In this document: in pieces, positions 13,034 through 27,500 of the stretch
Position numbering within the stretch: the first letter of the stretch is position 1
Layout: each line of letters starts with the position of its first letter
Source: Linnemannia schmuckeri
Taxonomy: Eukaryota > Mortierellomycota > Mortierellomycetes > Mortierellales > Mortierellaceae
Length of the DNA stretch: 64,000 nucleotides
Direction of reading: 5' to 3'
Assembly (NCBI GenBank): GCA_029449235.1
Contig: JANATG010000002.1
Coordinates: forward strand, 868,001-932,000
Notes under the pieces: model-generated
Seen by the model: the letters and a program-made list of their open reading frames with translations, nothing else
What the model was told of the DNA's origin: nothing
Database searches by the model: none
Program-made: the position numbers and the translations under genes

Positions 13034-14927
13034 ATGTCCAGCAATTCAACACAACAGCCAACAGCATACCAGATCCCGGTGGAGGACATCGACTTCTCGC
13101 CCAACATCAGCTCAGAGGCCGAGAACTTTTTCCAGACAGATGCCGACATTGCGAGGATGGCCGCAAGACAAGGAATGGTCAACTTTGATAAGGGTCAAGC
13201 CATCAAGGTCTCGTCCAAGGTCCTTGATATGTGTCTCGGTCTTCGTCGCTCCGCCTCGTCCGTTGCTACTGTTGCTGCTGCGACTGTTGGAGAAGAGGCT
13301 TCACCAGTGGGAGAGGAGTCGAGGACGATGGGTGCGATTGTTGTGGAGGATAAGGCGTTAGTGGGGGCGACGCTGTTTACTGCAGAGAGCGGACATATTG
13401 CGCGCAAGATCAACCTTGAGGTAAATTTGTTGTGCTGATTCGTGCTGATCGTCAGCTTTTTTTATACTGGTTCCTGAATTTTTTCTTGGCTGTCAGTCTC
13501 GTACAAATTTGATGTTCTAATTATTCCTTCCCCTCCTTGCTCCTTGCTGGCAAAAAAAAAAAAAAAAAAAAAAAAAACTACGCGAATAGACTGGAAAGAC
13601 AATGAAGCTCTTCCACGGGCACACAGGACCAGTGACAAGAGTAGCTGTTTACCTGACCCACCAGGGCCAAGAACGCCTCATCACAGGATCATGGGACAAG
13701 ACGATCCGTGTCTGGGATACAGAGTCTAAGACCTGTCTTGCCATCCTCAAGGGCCATACCGATTTCGTCAAAGCCCTTGCAGTCCGGACCATCCTCGTCG
13801 ATAGCCCTGAAGGTGAAGACGATGGAATGAAGAGAAAGCGAGTTGCACATGAGTTGTTTTCGGCTTCGTATGACGGCACGATTCTGCATTGGGACCTGGA
13901 GACGTTTGAAGAGTTCCGGAGTGGTGCTGGTGGGCCCTGGAAGGGTCATGCTCGTGGGATTAATGATCTGTGCTTGACAGTCGAGGAGGATAATGAGCAG
14001 AAGAATGATAACGCCGAGGAGAAGGAGGATCACGGCAAGGAGTATTTATACTCTGCTGGGAGTGACGGGACGATCCGGAAATGGGATATTGAGCGTGGGC
14101 AGGGAAGGGGTGGACACTGTGTGCATGTGTTCAAACATCATGAGACGACTGTATACAGGGTTATTGTTGAAGCTGGAGTTGAGATCTGGTCTACATCCGC
14201 CGACAAAACCGCTCAGAGACTTGATCTAGAGGTAAAATTTTGCATACTTATTGAATTTTATTTGTTTGTGTGTATACTGTTGCTCAATGATATCGAGCAT
14301 GCTCCTAATTTATATATATTTCGTATTGTGGAATATATAGACGAAGAAAGTGGATACGGCATTGTGGCATCCGGATTTCGTAAAGTCGATCGTACTCGCA
14401 GGGCCTTATGTAGTTACCGGAGGACGCCAGGAATCCGTACGCGTCTGGTCTGTCGCTGTACGTAATTCACATACGGGTGACATTGCATGGCGACTATGTG
14501 TTCCTAGCGCCCACTCGCGTTTTTTTAAGGCATGGAAGACTATCAGCAATCGGAGCCAAAGCATTAACTCACAACCTTCTATTTTGTATCTTCGTAAATG
14601 ATGAATTAGACGGGAAAGCAGGTTACGGAGATTAAAGGACACTTTGACGAGGTGTCGAGCATGGTTGCGGTGGGAACGACACTGATTACGGGATCGCTGG
14701 ATAACACGGTTCGTCGGTGGTCGTTGAAGGAACAGGATCTAGTCCCTCCTACTCCTAAAGAGGAGGATCCCTCTGTTGCTGCGCTTTCCTTGGGCGGTAG
14801 CGCCTCGGAGTCAGCAGCGGTGGCGAGAGGAGAGGAGAAGGCCGAGGAGGGACGCAAGCCGGGTATGATGACTGAGGAGGAAGAGAGGGAGCTTGCAGAG
14901 CTCATGGGAAGTGATGATGATGACTAG
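13034..14927 (+). CDS. WD40-repeat beta-propeller protein
   Basis: A scaffold-type protein of 487 aa. Exons: 13034-13420, 13590-14231, 14341-14457, 14610-14927, all joined in phase 0. After an unrelated N-terminus of about 110 residues (DIDFSPNISSEAENFF), WD40 blades follow. The clearest are LFHGHTGPVTRVAVY to GSWDKTIRVWD, LKGHTDFVKALAV to SASYDGTILHWD, a block ending GSDGTIRKWD, one with STSADKTAQRLD, GGRQESVRVWS, and IKGHFDEVSSMVAV to GSLDNTVRRWS. The second and third blades contain acidic, charged insertions. The C-terminus is acidic and ends in four Asp (GSDDDD). The intron before exon 2 has a 25-base A run right before the acceptor. I cannot assign it to a named WD40 subfamily, so the partner and pathway are unknown. 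Confidence 0.85.
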
Positions 14928-17900
14928 TGCCTACTGCACTGTGGATTTGTATCATTATTAATAAAATGCGCATTTCATGTTCTGACGCGAATTTTAGTGT
15001 CGTGTGAGTCTGATGGTTTTTCTGGTCGTTAGAAAGGGCCCAGACTTTTTTCCAACACTGCCCTATTGACTTCCTCTTAGCGTTTTTCTCTCTGTTTCTT
15101 TTTTTTTTTTTTTTTTTTTTGTTTTGTTTTGTTTTGTTTTTTGCACCAACAAAATAGGGTGTCGACGAGCACGAACTTTCACCAGCTGGTTTTGTTAGGT
15201 CGTTTTTCTTTAGGCCAATGGTGGAGAGGAAGCCCAGGCCATTAGGCCAACACAAAAAAAACTCCAAGCAGACCTAATCATAGCCCACGAATTGTACTAT
15301 AGATCTGGTCGTTTTCCCGATCCCTAAGCCTCATGGTCCATTTTTTCACTCCTGTCTTTTGTCTACTCTTGGCTCACAAAACCGTAACACTCACCTCCTT
15401 CTTCTTCAAAGGCTGGGTTGTTCTCAGTCAAACGCCAACTCCAACTACGTTTGTGAATGAACAAGGTGTAGAAAAGATGGAGGAGAATGAATATGAGGAT
15501 GGGGATATTCGCGCGCGCAGGTCACGCTTCTAGTGTGCTGGGAAATGTAAGGCACCATGTCCTCCACCTCGCTTTGCCGTATCTTTTTTTTACTGTCGCG
15601 TTTATTTTTTTTTTTAATCATTTGCCTTGTGCTTCGTCTCCGTCCGCTTTGTATTTTTCCTCCCCTTTAAAACCTCTTCATCCCTTCTTCTTTAAATCGC
15701 CCCTAAATCATACCCTATTATCCTCAGACCACAAAAAATGTAGTTGAAAATAGACGATACAAAATGAGATTGCATGCATAGCATTTCCACAATGCTTTGG
15801 CCTAGAAGTGTTGAAAGAACAGAAAAAAAAAAAGATCTTGTTTAGCGATGCTGCACACATGCATGAATTATTTTATTTTTTGCTCTATATTTTCTATCAC
15901 CATTCTCTATTACTCTCTATTGTACGCCAAATAGGTGTTTCCTGCTCAACCGAGCCGAGCGATGTCTTCATTCAAGAAGGTAAGAAGCCATTTTCTGAAG
16001 CGAGAGCAAGGTGGAAAAAAAGATGTGAGATGCATGATTCAGAGATATTAACTTTGGATCTTTCTTTCGAACCAGAGCCCCCCCTCCCTTGCTTTTTTTC
16101 TCTAGGCTTCTCTAGTCGTTTATATAAGAGATGGTACATGCTCCTGATAGGTGGAGTGAAGGTGTACACAGCCCTTTTGGTAGGAACCTTTTATTTTAGG
16201 TCAGGGTTAGTAGACGTGTCAACAGTGGATGAAAATGAGCTTAACACAGCGATGATGGCTAGCTGACGTTGAAAGAAAAAGGAAACGAATTAATTGGCCT
16301 AGGACGCCCTCTTGCGGCGCTCTGGTAATAAAAATGCTTTATTTGATTGTTTAAGTGTGTGGAGTGTGTAAGTGCTGGGGGTGAGGGTTCTGCTTTTGTG
16401 TGTTCAAGTAAACACAAAAGTTAGAGTTCATGACTTAAAAGTGCGATTCAATTCCAACACTGAGGCTTGTGCTTCCTTTGACCTTTTAACCCTTGTTTCT
16501 TCTCGTTACTGTCGGTATTGCTAAACCTTTTTTTTAAAATAACCATCGCCTAGCCTTCGTATTCGTAAATAACGTTGTGATGCCGTTGTGGATTTGGGTT
16601 TTGGGTCAGCACAAAAAAAAAAAAAAAAAAAAAAAAATGCAAAGGTAGGTAGGAAGGAAAGTGGATGCGCGAGTTGTTGGTTGGGGTGGGCACGAATGGG
16701 TGAGGGCAAGAAAGTTTATATTTTAGGAACCAAAGAGAAAACGAATCAAATGACAGAGAAATCAAACTTGATCCCTACCTCCCTTTGTTTTCTCCATACC
16801 ATGCCGCATGGTTGGGTGATCCTTTGCCATTCTAGGCTTCTTCGTTCGGTCAAAAAAAAATAGAATTCAGGGGACAAACTCTCTTCTGGTTGTTTGTTGT
16901 TCCTTGTTCCTGAAAACGCTTCCTAAACCTCTTCACGTCCAAGGTCTGTATTTTTGGACGCTAACCTACTCTCTCTTGTACATCCACCTTGGTATGACAA
17001 TTAGACAAAACTACTAGGGGACCTATGTCTAGTAGATGGTAGTAATGGGAACAATTAAACCCAATGAGGCGCAAAAGTCCTCAACTCTTCGTTCCGAGGC
17101 TGGACTGTGATGCAAGTCAATGCGAACGATTGAGTTGCAACTTACAAGCTATCAGCTTTCAGGGGCAAAAATCATAAATCAACACTAATCAAAGTAGAGC
17201 CCTTGTGCTACGAAAAGCCACTCTCTCTCTTGCTGTCAGTGATGGATAAGCAATGGGCATGGGCAATGGTTGGAAAAGTGGTGAGTTGCGCCCATTTCGG
17301 TTATTAGTGGCTGGCAGGAGAAATGGAAGAGAGTACATGAACGGAGAGGAAGGGAAAGAGAGGAGTGAAAAAAGGAGGAGTGAGGAGGGTACATGGGGAG
17401 GAAGATCCTCTTTCCTTCTTTTCCCTTCGTCATGTACCTCTATGTACCCTTAGACTCAACTCAGGAATCAATGGTGCAATGGATGGTGAGAGAGTTTGGA
17501 TGGTGCAAATTGTTGTTTTAGAAAGCAAAATCTGCACTCCACCCCCCTGTTTTTTCTGTTTTGTCAGACAAAAAGAAGGAGTGTGTGTTAAGCAAGGGTC
17601 TTGAAGATTACGTGTGTCAATCTGTGGGTCAAGTAAGGAGGATGGACATGAGAAAAAAAAGGGACAGCATAGAGCAAAACGCAAGTGCTATACACACCCG
17701 TGCCCTATTCGGTCTGCTCTGTCCATCTAACTACAGAAGTATTGGAGAGGTAGAAGAAGCGAAGAGCGACAGAGCCGAGAGTAATTGGAACATTAATAAT
17801 GAGTGTGGGGAGGGGTGTACATTTTGCCACGGATGGATGGATGAGATCGATGTATACATACAAGGAGTACTACCCATTGGGCCATGGCTATGGGCGTATT

Positions 17901-20854
17901 GACTTTTGACCATCGAATTCGATCCTCTCTCTTGATTTATTATGTTCTCTTGGAGTGTGAACGTTTGTTCTTCCACCCACTCCTTTTATTCCGTTACCTG
18001 AGAGATGCAACTCACCCAATGGAAGCGCTCCTTGTCGTCTTGCCTCTTTCTTCATTATTCCTCCATGTCCCTTCTCATCCACTCTTTCTCTCTTTCACCC
18101 TTTTTCTGTTTTTTCCGACTTTTCTGTTTACCATCGGCACACATTGCTCCTATCACCATTGCTATCATCCTCCTCACCATCCTCGTCCTTCACCCTGGCA
18201 CTATATTCACTCTTTCCCGTCACATCCTCTCTCACTCTCCTCTTGTCTCCTCTTCTCTTGCACTCCTCTTCTCGCCTTTCATACTACTACTTCTTCTGGC
18301 GATTCTTTGATCCTACTACATCCAGACCGAGACCTTCTTTCTTTTCTCTCTCTCGACAATCTTCAACAACGCCAACAGCTGTCTTGACCTCACATTCACA
18401 ATTCACTCTCCTTATTACGCGACATCCCCTTCATTTGTTTTGCCACCAAAAAAAAAGACAATACTGGAATTTTTTGAACACTCGAAAAGGTAAACCAGCC
18501 AACAAACATACTTCATATCGTCATTCACTAACGAACGGACCACCCTTCATAACCGAATCATCATACACAAACGTAAGGAACATGAGGATAGAAGTTTAAG
18601 GTTATTCGTCCCGCGGAGAACCAGGGAGGACTGACAATGACTACGTGTACTCTAAGCAGGCCCTACTCCCTTCGCTTCTCTTCTCTCTTTCTCTCTCTCC
18701 ATCCTTTCCCCTTCAACTCTATCGCAGCTCTTTTCTTTTTAAATCCTTCAGTCATCATTCATTACATCTGTTTTTAGGCCAATTGCTGTGCAATCGCAAT
18801 TGATGTGAAAGTATATCTGAGTGTGGACAAGTCATGGGTGTTAGTGTGTTTCTTCAATGCGAGAGGAGGGTAAGTGAGAGAGGGGCTGGAGAAACAGGGA
18901 TGGAGAAACAGGGATGGAGGATCTTTTACTTTTTTTTGCCGAATGGGCCTGTTTCTTGCAACAAAAAACAAACAAAATTGGCACTGCCTTCTGCCCGCCC
19001 TCATTCAGTCATCCCATCGTCCAGGTATGGTCAATAGGCACCTTATTTGGCTGCATTGCTTTCTTTTCGCGAAGAGCCGAGACGACGGGTGAACTACTTT
19101 ATGTAAATGTGATTAAGAGTGGTGGAGAAAAACAGCAGAAGATAAGTGTGAGGTCATAAAGCCAAGAAGAGTTTAGTGAGAGAGATAGAGAAAAGGCTGA
19201 AGAAAAGGAGAGAAAGGGATGCTTTTAGCTTTGCAGACCTTGCACATAACCCGAGGGATCTGAAGGTAAACAATGCTTTGAGCGCGTTTTGCGCTTTGGC
19301 GTAAAAAGGGGATGAGGGTGATTTTCCTCTCTTTCTCTCTTTCTTTTGTGTGAGCATGCGTGCATGATTGAACAAGAAGAGAAGGCTCATGGTCTGTCCG
19401 TCCGTCTGACAGAGATGCACAACATGCACACACAAAAAAAAATCAAAACGCCTAATTGCATTGCAAGATGTTGCTGTTGTTGCAATTTGTCAACAACTCA
19501 GGGGATAGGAAGGAAGGCGAAGGGAGGAGAAGGAGGAGGAGGAGATAAGCAGCATGCCATGCAGATGCCATGCCATGCAGCCACAAAACAGCCACGACCC
19601 CTCTCTCTCCTTTATTCTCTTTCTCACTCGCTTTCTCGCACATACACTAGCCTGCTCCTTTTCCCACTCATTACATTGCAAGCCTCTAGTACGTACGCAC
19701 CTCCTCCCTTCTCTTTGCTCCCTTTGCCCATTATCCCTTACCTCCATCAGCGTTCAAGCATGATGCAGACAATTATTACTTGACAACTTAGCATGGGACT
19801 CATTCACATACCCCCTTCCTTGACCTTGATCCTCAACGGCCGTCATCTACTTTTTGCCAATTCGCGACAGCAACTTCTTAGATTGTGGAGCGGGTGAAAC
19901 CAACAGGAGGATTTAAGAAAAGGTGCTTCTCCCGCTCCATTGGTTTTTGGTGAGATCGTCGAAGGGCTCTCTTTTCCTACCATTTGGTTTTCTTTGTTGC
20001 CTACATACCCCTGTCGGTGTCCATTGAGGCGGCTGTGGTGGTGATGACGACGATAATGGTTGCTTACATATGAGAGGGACCTATCCTGCGCTGCGTTCTT
20101 TTTTCCACCCCTAGTTCTCGTTATATTTTTTTAGCATGAAATAATCCATGTTTATGCATTGTCCTTTTTCTCACTTCTTACTTCTTCCCCGTTGGATTTG
20201 ATCCCCTGGCGGTTACACGCGCAATGCCACTCCTTAGACATGACTTTGATTCATCTTTTACCCCCTCTTTCTCGTTTGTTTCTGTCTCGGTTTTTCCTCC
20301 TCTTCATTTTTCTGTCCCATTACTACAGGACTAAACGGACCGTTGGGACTGTGAACAAATCGAGCAAGACAATGACGATATGATACTCTTCAGTCAGTAC
20401 CACTCTTAATTGCCAATGGTCCCCTCTTTTTTTTCGTTCGTATTTCTCTTACATTGGCTCTTGCTCGCTTACTCACTCACTTTCCTTCACCCTTTTTGCT
20501 GTCAGGCACCCTCTTTACTGCTTGTACTTTCTCCTCTCTCTCTTTCTCTTTCAGTTACTCGTTCCCTACCCCCTGTCCCTGTTCCTACTCGGTCAATCAT
20601 TTCATCCACGACTCCACCTTTATTTTGAGCTTTCAGTTTGTTTTTTCCGAGGAGCCAACCAGCTCTGTCCACCCTGACCAACGGTATCTCTTCCCTTCTG
20701 TAATTTTTGCTTTCTGTTTTTCATGAACAAGTCCGCCATTTTATTTTTTAGGAAGCAAGGGAGACATAGAAGAGAGAAGTACACTGAATGTCCATCCGCC
20801 CATCCCTTGTACAGTGTATTTTCTTCGACCTTTAATTTTCTCTTCTTTTCATAT

Positions 20855-20887
<33 letters not shown>

Positions 20888-21558
20888 GCCTTGTTTTTCA
20901 ACTGCCCACTCCCTGAGCCTTCCTTCCCCTTTCATCTTAGTCTCGGCCAGTCATTTAAAGGCCTTTTGTATTTCTTTCGTTGCTTCTATGCAATTCATAT
21001 TGAGCATTGTCGAAAGAGACCCATAGCAGCTGCCTTGTTCGTTGTTGATTTAGCCTGGACTCCTACCTTTGCTCAGTTACATTTCTATTCCAACGGATCA
21101 TCAGATCATTGTTATTGGGCAGCTGCAGGAATCTCGATCGCATTCGATCCCTCTCCCTTCTTTTCTTTCGAGCAACATACATAAACAACAAGAGTCATGG
21201 CCCATCCTATCAATCACCCATATATACACATACATACAACCCCATCCATTGTTTTTTCCTTCAATTCTTTCTCCACTTGCTCTTATGAAGAGAATATCAG
21301 AGATCGACTTTCCATCTCACAATAGGCTCAATTGAAAAAAAAAAAACATTGTCGACAGAGAGGAAGACAAAAAGAAAAGAAAAGAAAGGAAAAGTAAAAA
21401 CACGCAAAATAACGCGCGCATTGCATTATTCCCTCTCCCTCTCTCGCCCATTGACAATAGAGCGCCATCCCATCCATTACCATCAGCCCTTTTCTTTTTA
21501 TTTTTTGAGCAAGAAAGGCAAAGCAACGCATCTGCGCTCCCTTTTTTCACCCCCCGAT
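14928..21558. other. 6.6-kb gene-poor spacer
   Basis: I see no supportable coding exon on either strand. Content: T run 15099-15120 followed by GTTTT repeats, A run 16613-16637, T run 20856-20886, purine-rich stretches near 17330-17410 and 19490-19560, and C/T-rich DNA at 18100-18400 and 20430-20640. The last several hundred bases probably belong to the promoter and 5' UTR of the RasGEF gene. A non-coding RNA cannot be excluded. Confidence 0.55.
14960..14965 (+). terminator. AATAAA poly(A) signal of the WD40 gene
   Basis: A canonical AATAAA hexamer lies 33 bases after the stop codon at 14925-14927. Confidence 0.55.
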
Positions 21559-24500
21559 ATGCCGTCCTCGTCGTCGTCCTCGTTTGCGACCTGGGGCAGC
21601 AGACTTCTGTCCCTTCCCCGACAAGGACATAACATACATGGACCAGGAGGAGTACAACATGGTCAATCACACGCGCAAGGAGTCGCAGAAGGACAGGGAC
21701 AAGGACATGCCTCCTCTGACCTTGACCTCCTCTTCTCCGTGGCCACACCAGACTCGATCCATTGCGGGCTGCCAACATCAACAGCATGCAGCTGCAACAA
21801 CAACAGCATGCTTGATCCAGCTGCAGCTGCAACTGCGGGTACAGCTGCCGCAACCCCCCAGTCAGCAACGACAACATCCTCAACCTTGTTGTCCTCGTCC
21901 TCGTCGTCGATGGCCTCGTCCCTCTCACAACACCACCATCATTCCAACCAGTCGCCTCCTCCTTTCTTTCCTTCCTGTCCGTCTTCGTCTTCTCCTTCAT
22001 CTTCATCGTCTCCTTCTTCTTCTGCTTCTTCTTCTCCTCAACACTACAATTCCCACTACAGCCAATTGCAGCAACAACCCCCTAGAATAATTGGCTACAC
22101 TACGTCTACAACAGAAGCAGAAGCAGCAACCACACTTGCTTGTCCCCCTATTTCAACAACAGTATCAACAAGCGAGATCGCCACTACTTCTTTTACTTCT
22201 GCCTTTCCAGCTGCAGGGCCAATAACACCACAACCACAATCGCAACCGCAACTTTCATTAACAACAGCAGCGCCACAGTCATCGCAGCAACAGCAACAAC
22301 AACAACACCGCCCTTCTCTTTCGCGTGTCTCCTCCACGTCTTCCTTCTTTGCATCCTCCCCTCCTCCCGACAGACCCGCCCCTCCTCCTCCTCGCCCTCC
22401 TCCTCCCTCGACTTCAAGACTCTTCATCCGTCGTCCTGCTCGAAACCCTGTCCGCACATCATCCTCTTCTTACAGACAGCAGCCAACCACAATTGCTGAC
22501 CCTTCCCTTCCACCTTCAGCAACTTCTTTTTCATTCAGAGGTAAAAAGAAGGCAACACCAACTAAGGAGCAACAACAAAAGGGACTTCCGCCAACTCCTT
22601 CTCATTCCTCTTCTCGATTACCCTTTGCTCATTCACATTTTCATTCTCATCCTCATTCAGCACCCCGTTCACTCTCGACTCATTCCCTCACTTCTTCACT
22701 CTCAGGGTCCATTAAAGTCACCCTCTCCACAGACCACCCTGCGCAGACAACCACTACCACTAATACTCCCTCAGGTTCACTCAAAGGATCAATAGCAAGT
22801 AGTATCTTCAGCATCAAACGACGCCGTCGCCTCGCTCTCCCCTTTTGGACAGGCGACTCATCCACCCCTTCTCTTTCCCCCTCTTCGAGCGACACGGACC
22901 AGGAAGCGCTCACTCCTCCTCCTCGACCACGGCCACGCCTTGCCAACCCATCCAACCATAACCAGTCGTCGCCTTCAATTGAATTCCCGACAACCATCAT
23001 GCAGCAAGTCGAATACATGCCAGACTCGACGCAGTCCTGTCCTCCTCTGCCTTTACAGGAAACCCACGATGGACCATCCTTTCACCACGATGTGTCACCA
23101 TTGCCTCTCCATCCCTCCTCCCTTTCTTCCTCTTCTTCCTCGTCTTCCACCCTGCAGAAACAGACCCTGTCCTCAAAACGAATGCGTCCACCCCTATCTG
23201 AGATTTCAACGGCCAACATCCCCTCTTCATCCACCACCCTGATCTCCAGCGAGGCCAACGCCAACCATCTGCAGCACTTGCAACAACAGACCTCATGCCC
23301 TCCATCCTCTCGCTCGGCCCACAAAAGCACTATTATTCCTACGACCCGCATTAGTCCTAATCAGGGCAGCATAACAGAGGGCCAAGCCAAGCATCTGCAT
23401 GATCGCGCAAGTTTCGTTGCCTCCTCCTCCTCCTCCTCCTCCTCTTCGACAGAACCTCTTGAACTGGTGACCACAGCGTCTGCTCTCACCAACAGCATAA
23501 ACGGCAGTAGCAACAACAACGCTGTGATAGCAGCATTGGGCAACGATTGCCCTACTTGCCTACCCGATCAACAATTTCAACAAGCTCCCTTGCATGGCCA
23601 TGGCCAGGGTGAGGTCTCACCTTTTTCGAACGCCTATACTCCTACCTCTGCCACTATCTCTCTTACGACATCGCGGACAAAAGGCGACAAGAAGTCGACC
23701 ACACGAGCCAATCTCTCACGCGACGCCCGGGCGATCAAGACTCGTATCCGTCGTCTCTGGATGGACCCCAGTCAAGAGGAGTACAGCAGAACGAAGCGCG
23801 ATCCCAAGGTAACTAGCCATCGCTGTTTTCAGTTGCATTTGTTGTTATATAGTTTTTTTGATGACATTCTCCTCCACCCCCCAACTTCACTCCACTTCAC
23901 ATCTTTACTCGCTCCTTTTTTTTTTTGGTTATTTTGCTTTTCTTCCCAGCCTCCCATGTTTCTCTTTCATATCCTATTCTACCCTTACCCTTTCTCTTGT
24001 TTTCCGTCATCTTTTCCTCCTTATTCTCCCTTCTCCACCGCCCATTCTATCCGCACAAGCAACGGTCCATTGTTGAGAAACAATACAGGCCCGCACGCAC
24101 ACTCACAAATTGACTAGAGCCATTCAATTGATTATAGTTTTTTTTTTTAATGTTTGGTTTACCCCTGAATATTATCTCTTTTTTTCTTATGCTCCCATGT
24201 CCCTCTTTTTCTTCTTTTTCTATTGCACTTGGACCAAAAGTTGAGAACATGCCCAACCCTTTCTTTCTTTTACCCCCCTGGGTTCCCGTCCCATTCCCAG
24301 TTTCTTCTTCCCTGTTCAATACCTCTCCCCTACTCCCACTCCCCCTTGTTTTTCCAGAAACCAACTCCCAATACCAACAACACCCCTTGTTTTTCTTTTT
24401 CTTTCTTCCTTTTCTTTCTGTTCTTGACTTGAAACCATAGAATCAATACCTTCTTCTGGAAGAATCCCTCACGGGAATACTCCAGATCATACCGCCCATC

Positions 24501-27500
24501 ATCGAGAATGCGCAGATACCCCAATCAAGTCCCATGGGACTCTCTTACCCTACTGCAGCTTATTCCGAGTCGACTAGCAGTAGCGCTAGCATCTCTCACC
24601 CGCGGATAATACCCATGCCGATGAACTTTTCTGCTGCCACTGGTAGTATCATCTCGCCCTTGTCACCTCCCCACCATCCATTATCTGCATTATCACTTGT
24701 CCATCCTCGTTCTTCCTATCCTCCGTCCCCTTCGCTCATCGGAAGTGCCCCCTCGAAATCAAGCGGAGGATCAACCAACAACTCTCTGACCACGACAGCA
24801 ACAGGGCCTGTCCACACTCGCGCTCGGACCACCTCATCTAATTCGACCTCGACCATCAGCGCCACGAGGTATCAGATTGCAACTAGCATGCTCCAACCGT
24901 CCGAGCCCCCTCTTATGGACATTGCGCAACCCACCCTCCGATCACCCACCAGCGGCGCCTCTCTAGGCGAACCTTCGCTTAGCACTATCGCCGCTGCTGC
25001 AGCCGCTGCAGCCTCACCATCTTCCACAAGTCCGTCTTTAACAACAGATACACGATCTGCAGCACCTGGTATGGCTGAGAGCAACAAGATTTTGATCTCC
25101 AAGCTACTCTCACTTTCGAACACGTTCACTGGATCGATCCGAGTACTGTGTGAGCAACAGAACGAAAAGGTTTTGAGGTTCGACGACGACATGATCCTGG
25201 AACTGCTGACGCGTTGGGAACAGGAGGCTGGTAAAGAGGAAGAAGAAGGATCAGTATCAGAGCCAGATGACAACTCGAGCACGACCTCATTAGTCACCCT
25301 TGGCGCCACCAATGCTCTGGAACGGTATCAAATCATCGTTGGCCGAGTCTGGGAGGAGACGGATGTGATCTTGTCGTGCATCCGCAAGATCCGTGACCTA
25401 GTTGAATTTGGGCGTATTCAGCACTACTCGGACTTTGACGATGATGACTCGGAAGAGGATGCCATTGAAAAAGATGAGATCATCAAGAAGGTAACCAGCC
25501 CTCTTTGTTTTGTTGTTACAAATTCAGCGTTGTCTCATACCACCGCACTTTTCTAAACTTAATGTTATGCTCACATTGTAGAACATATATTCGAGACTTC
25601 TCTTCCACGCGAATGGATTGGTGACAGTGTTGGGCGAGTTTCTGGAGTGTGTGTCAGGAATTCAACGGCTGGTCAGCACGATAAAGACGCAGAGGAAGAG
25701 TCACAAGGGCACTCGCGAAGATTTGTATCTCAACAACGAATCCCCAGTAGGCAATGAATTTGAGCAGCAATCAGCATCAGTCGTCGACTTTATTGCGGAC
25801 GATCCAATTCCAGTCAAACATCTCGACCTAGCACTGATGCGAAAGCTGAAGCGCAAGAACCGGTTCAAGACGATGACGGAGAAGATGCGGCGGTCGTTCT
25901 CGGATTTCGCTAAGCGGTCGACTACCTCGTTACTGGCGGTCTTCCCACCTCTTGGGGATGGTACGAATGAAGGGTTCCATTGGGACTCGTATTCGGATGG
26001 AGAGTACTACTCGGAGGAGTGGGTCGGGACCGAGTATGGGAGCTCGCAGGCAGCGGATGAGGACAGTTTTGTGCGGACGCTGTCGCCGCCTGACAGTCCA
26101 GGGATCAAATCGGAAAAAATTTATAACTGCCATCGTCGACTCAGTTCAAAGGACTCCTCAGGATTACCGGAACAGTACTGGCCTGGGTCGACTCGATTGG
26201 GCTTATCGGATGACGGTATGAGTCCGACGAATTCGATTCATCCTACCTCGCCCTTCAGCACGTCATCGTCGTCGATTCCAATTGCAGGCGGCAGCAGCAA
26301 TGGCGGTGGTGAGTTTGTGAGTGGTGTTAATATGGACATGTCGAGGAGTATGAGCTCTGAACGGACTGTCAACACTATCGCCACACGAATTCACATGGAT
26401 TCGTCCAGTAATGTAGCTTCGCCTACAAGAAAGTCTCTCGAGTCCCTTCGGGAGTCGATAGAGTTGACAGGGCCCAGTCCGGATGGCATCAGCACTATGG
26501 CCATGGCGTTTTCTCTGTCGCCTACGTCACCCACCCAGACTGGCGTCAAGGAAAAGCGACAGTCGCTTCTCTTTCGACGAAAGGGCATCCAGGTAAAATT
26601 TTGAGCTTTATTTTTGGTGGCAACATCTTTATATATAGTTTATGCTTTTTTTTCTGACTCTCGCATTATTTCATACCGACAAATAGGCACCAACGTTTAC
26701 AGGAGTCAGTATCTCTGCACCGATCCCCGTCGTCTCAAGACCATACTCAACCTACTCATCCTCTGGAGAATCTCAGACACCTTCACGGAACAAATATCGT
26801 GCCCGACCCCCACGACCTCCACACTCGCTCCCACCTATGCCACCCTCGCCCACACCAGTAGCATCCTCTCGAGGCGGCTTGTTCGAGAACTCTGTTGAAA
26901 CTGATTCTGCTGGATCTTCCTCTATCTTCAAGCCAAAGTCAACCCATAGGATCAGTTCATATCTCGCCTCAAGGAGCATTTCTCCGTTCCAGAGCTCCCC
27001 CTTGATCCTGGATTCGCCCTTCACACGCCAGACCAGTATCCGGATGGGCAACGACAGGAACCGGTACTCTGTCAAGATGCCCGAGGATGAACAATGGGGT
27101 CACCAGATCTCGAGATCAAACACAGTCTCGTCCACCAACGGCAGTGGCAGCAGCAATGGGAGCAACAGCAGCCCTCGCAGCAGCAGCAGCGGCGGCAGCA
27201 ACTTTCAGGGATCGTTCTGGAGGCGTCGGAGTTACAATGATGCACTGGAGCAGAGCTGGCAGCCGATGCGACAGGATTCTCTTGCATTGTCCTCAGGTGG
27301 CGCCTTTGATACTTCTTTGCCATCATCTCCGAATGATCGTGATATTCGGTCAACATTTGAGCTGGACTCGAATTCTTCATCATCATCTGTTCGTGTGACG
27401 TCTTTCGAGTTCATGATTCCCTTCTTTTCGAGAGACGGGGGGAACATGGCATCCTTTCCTGCATCTTCTGGCCAAGGAAATCGACCTGGATCGGGATCGG

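Noticed and set aside
17884..18599. Overlapping frames of 150-167 codons
   Set aside because: They are Phe/Ser/Leu/His-rich translations of C/T-rich DNA in three frames at once, the mark of composition rather than coding.
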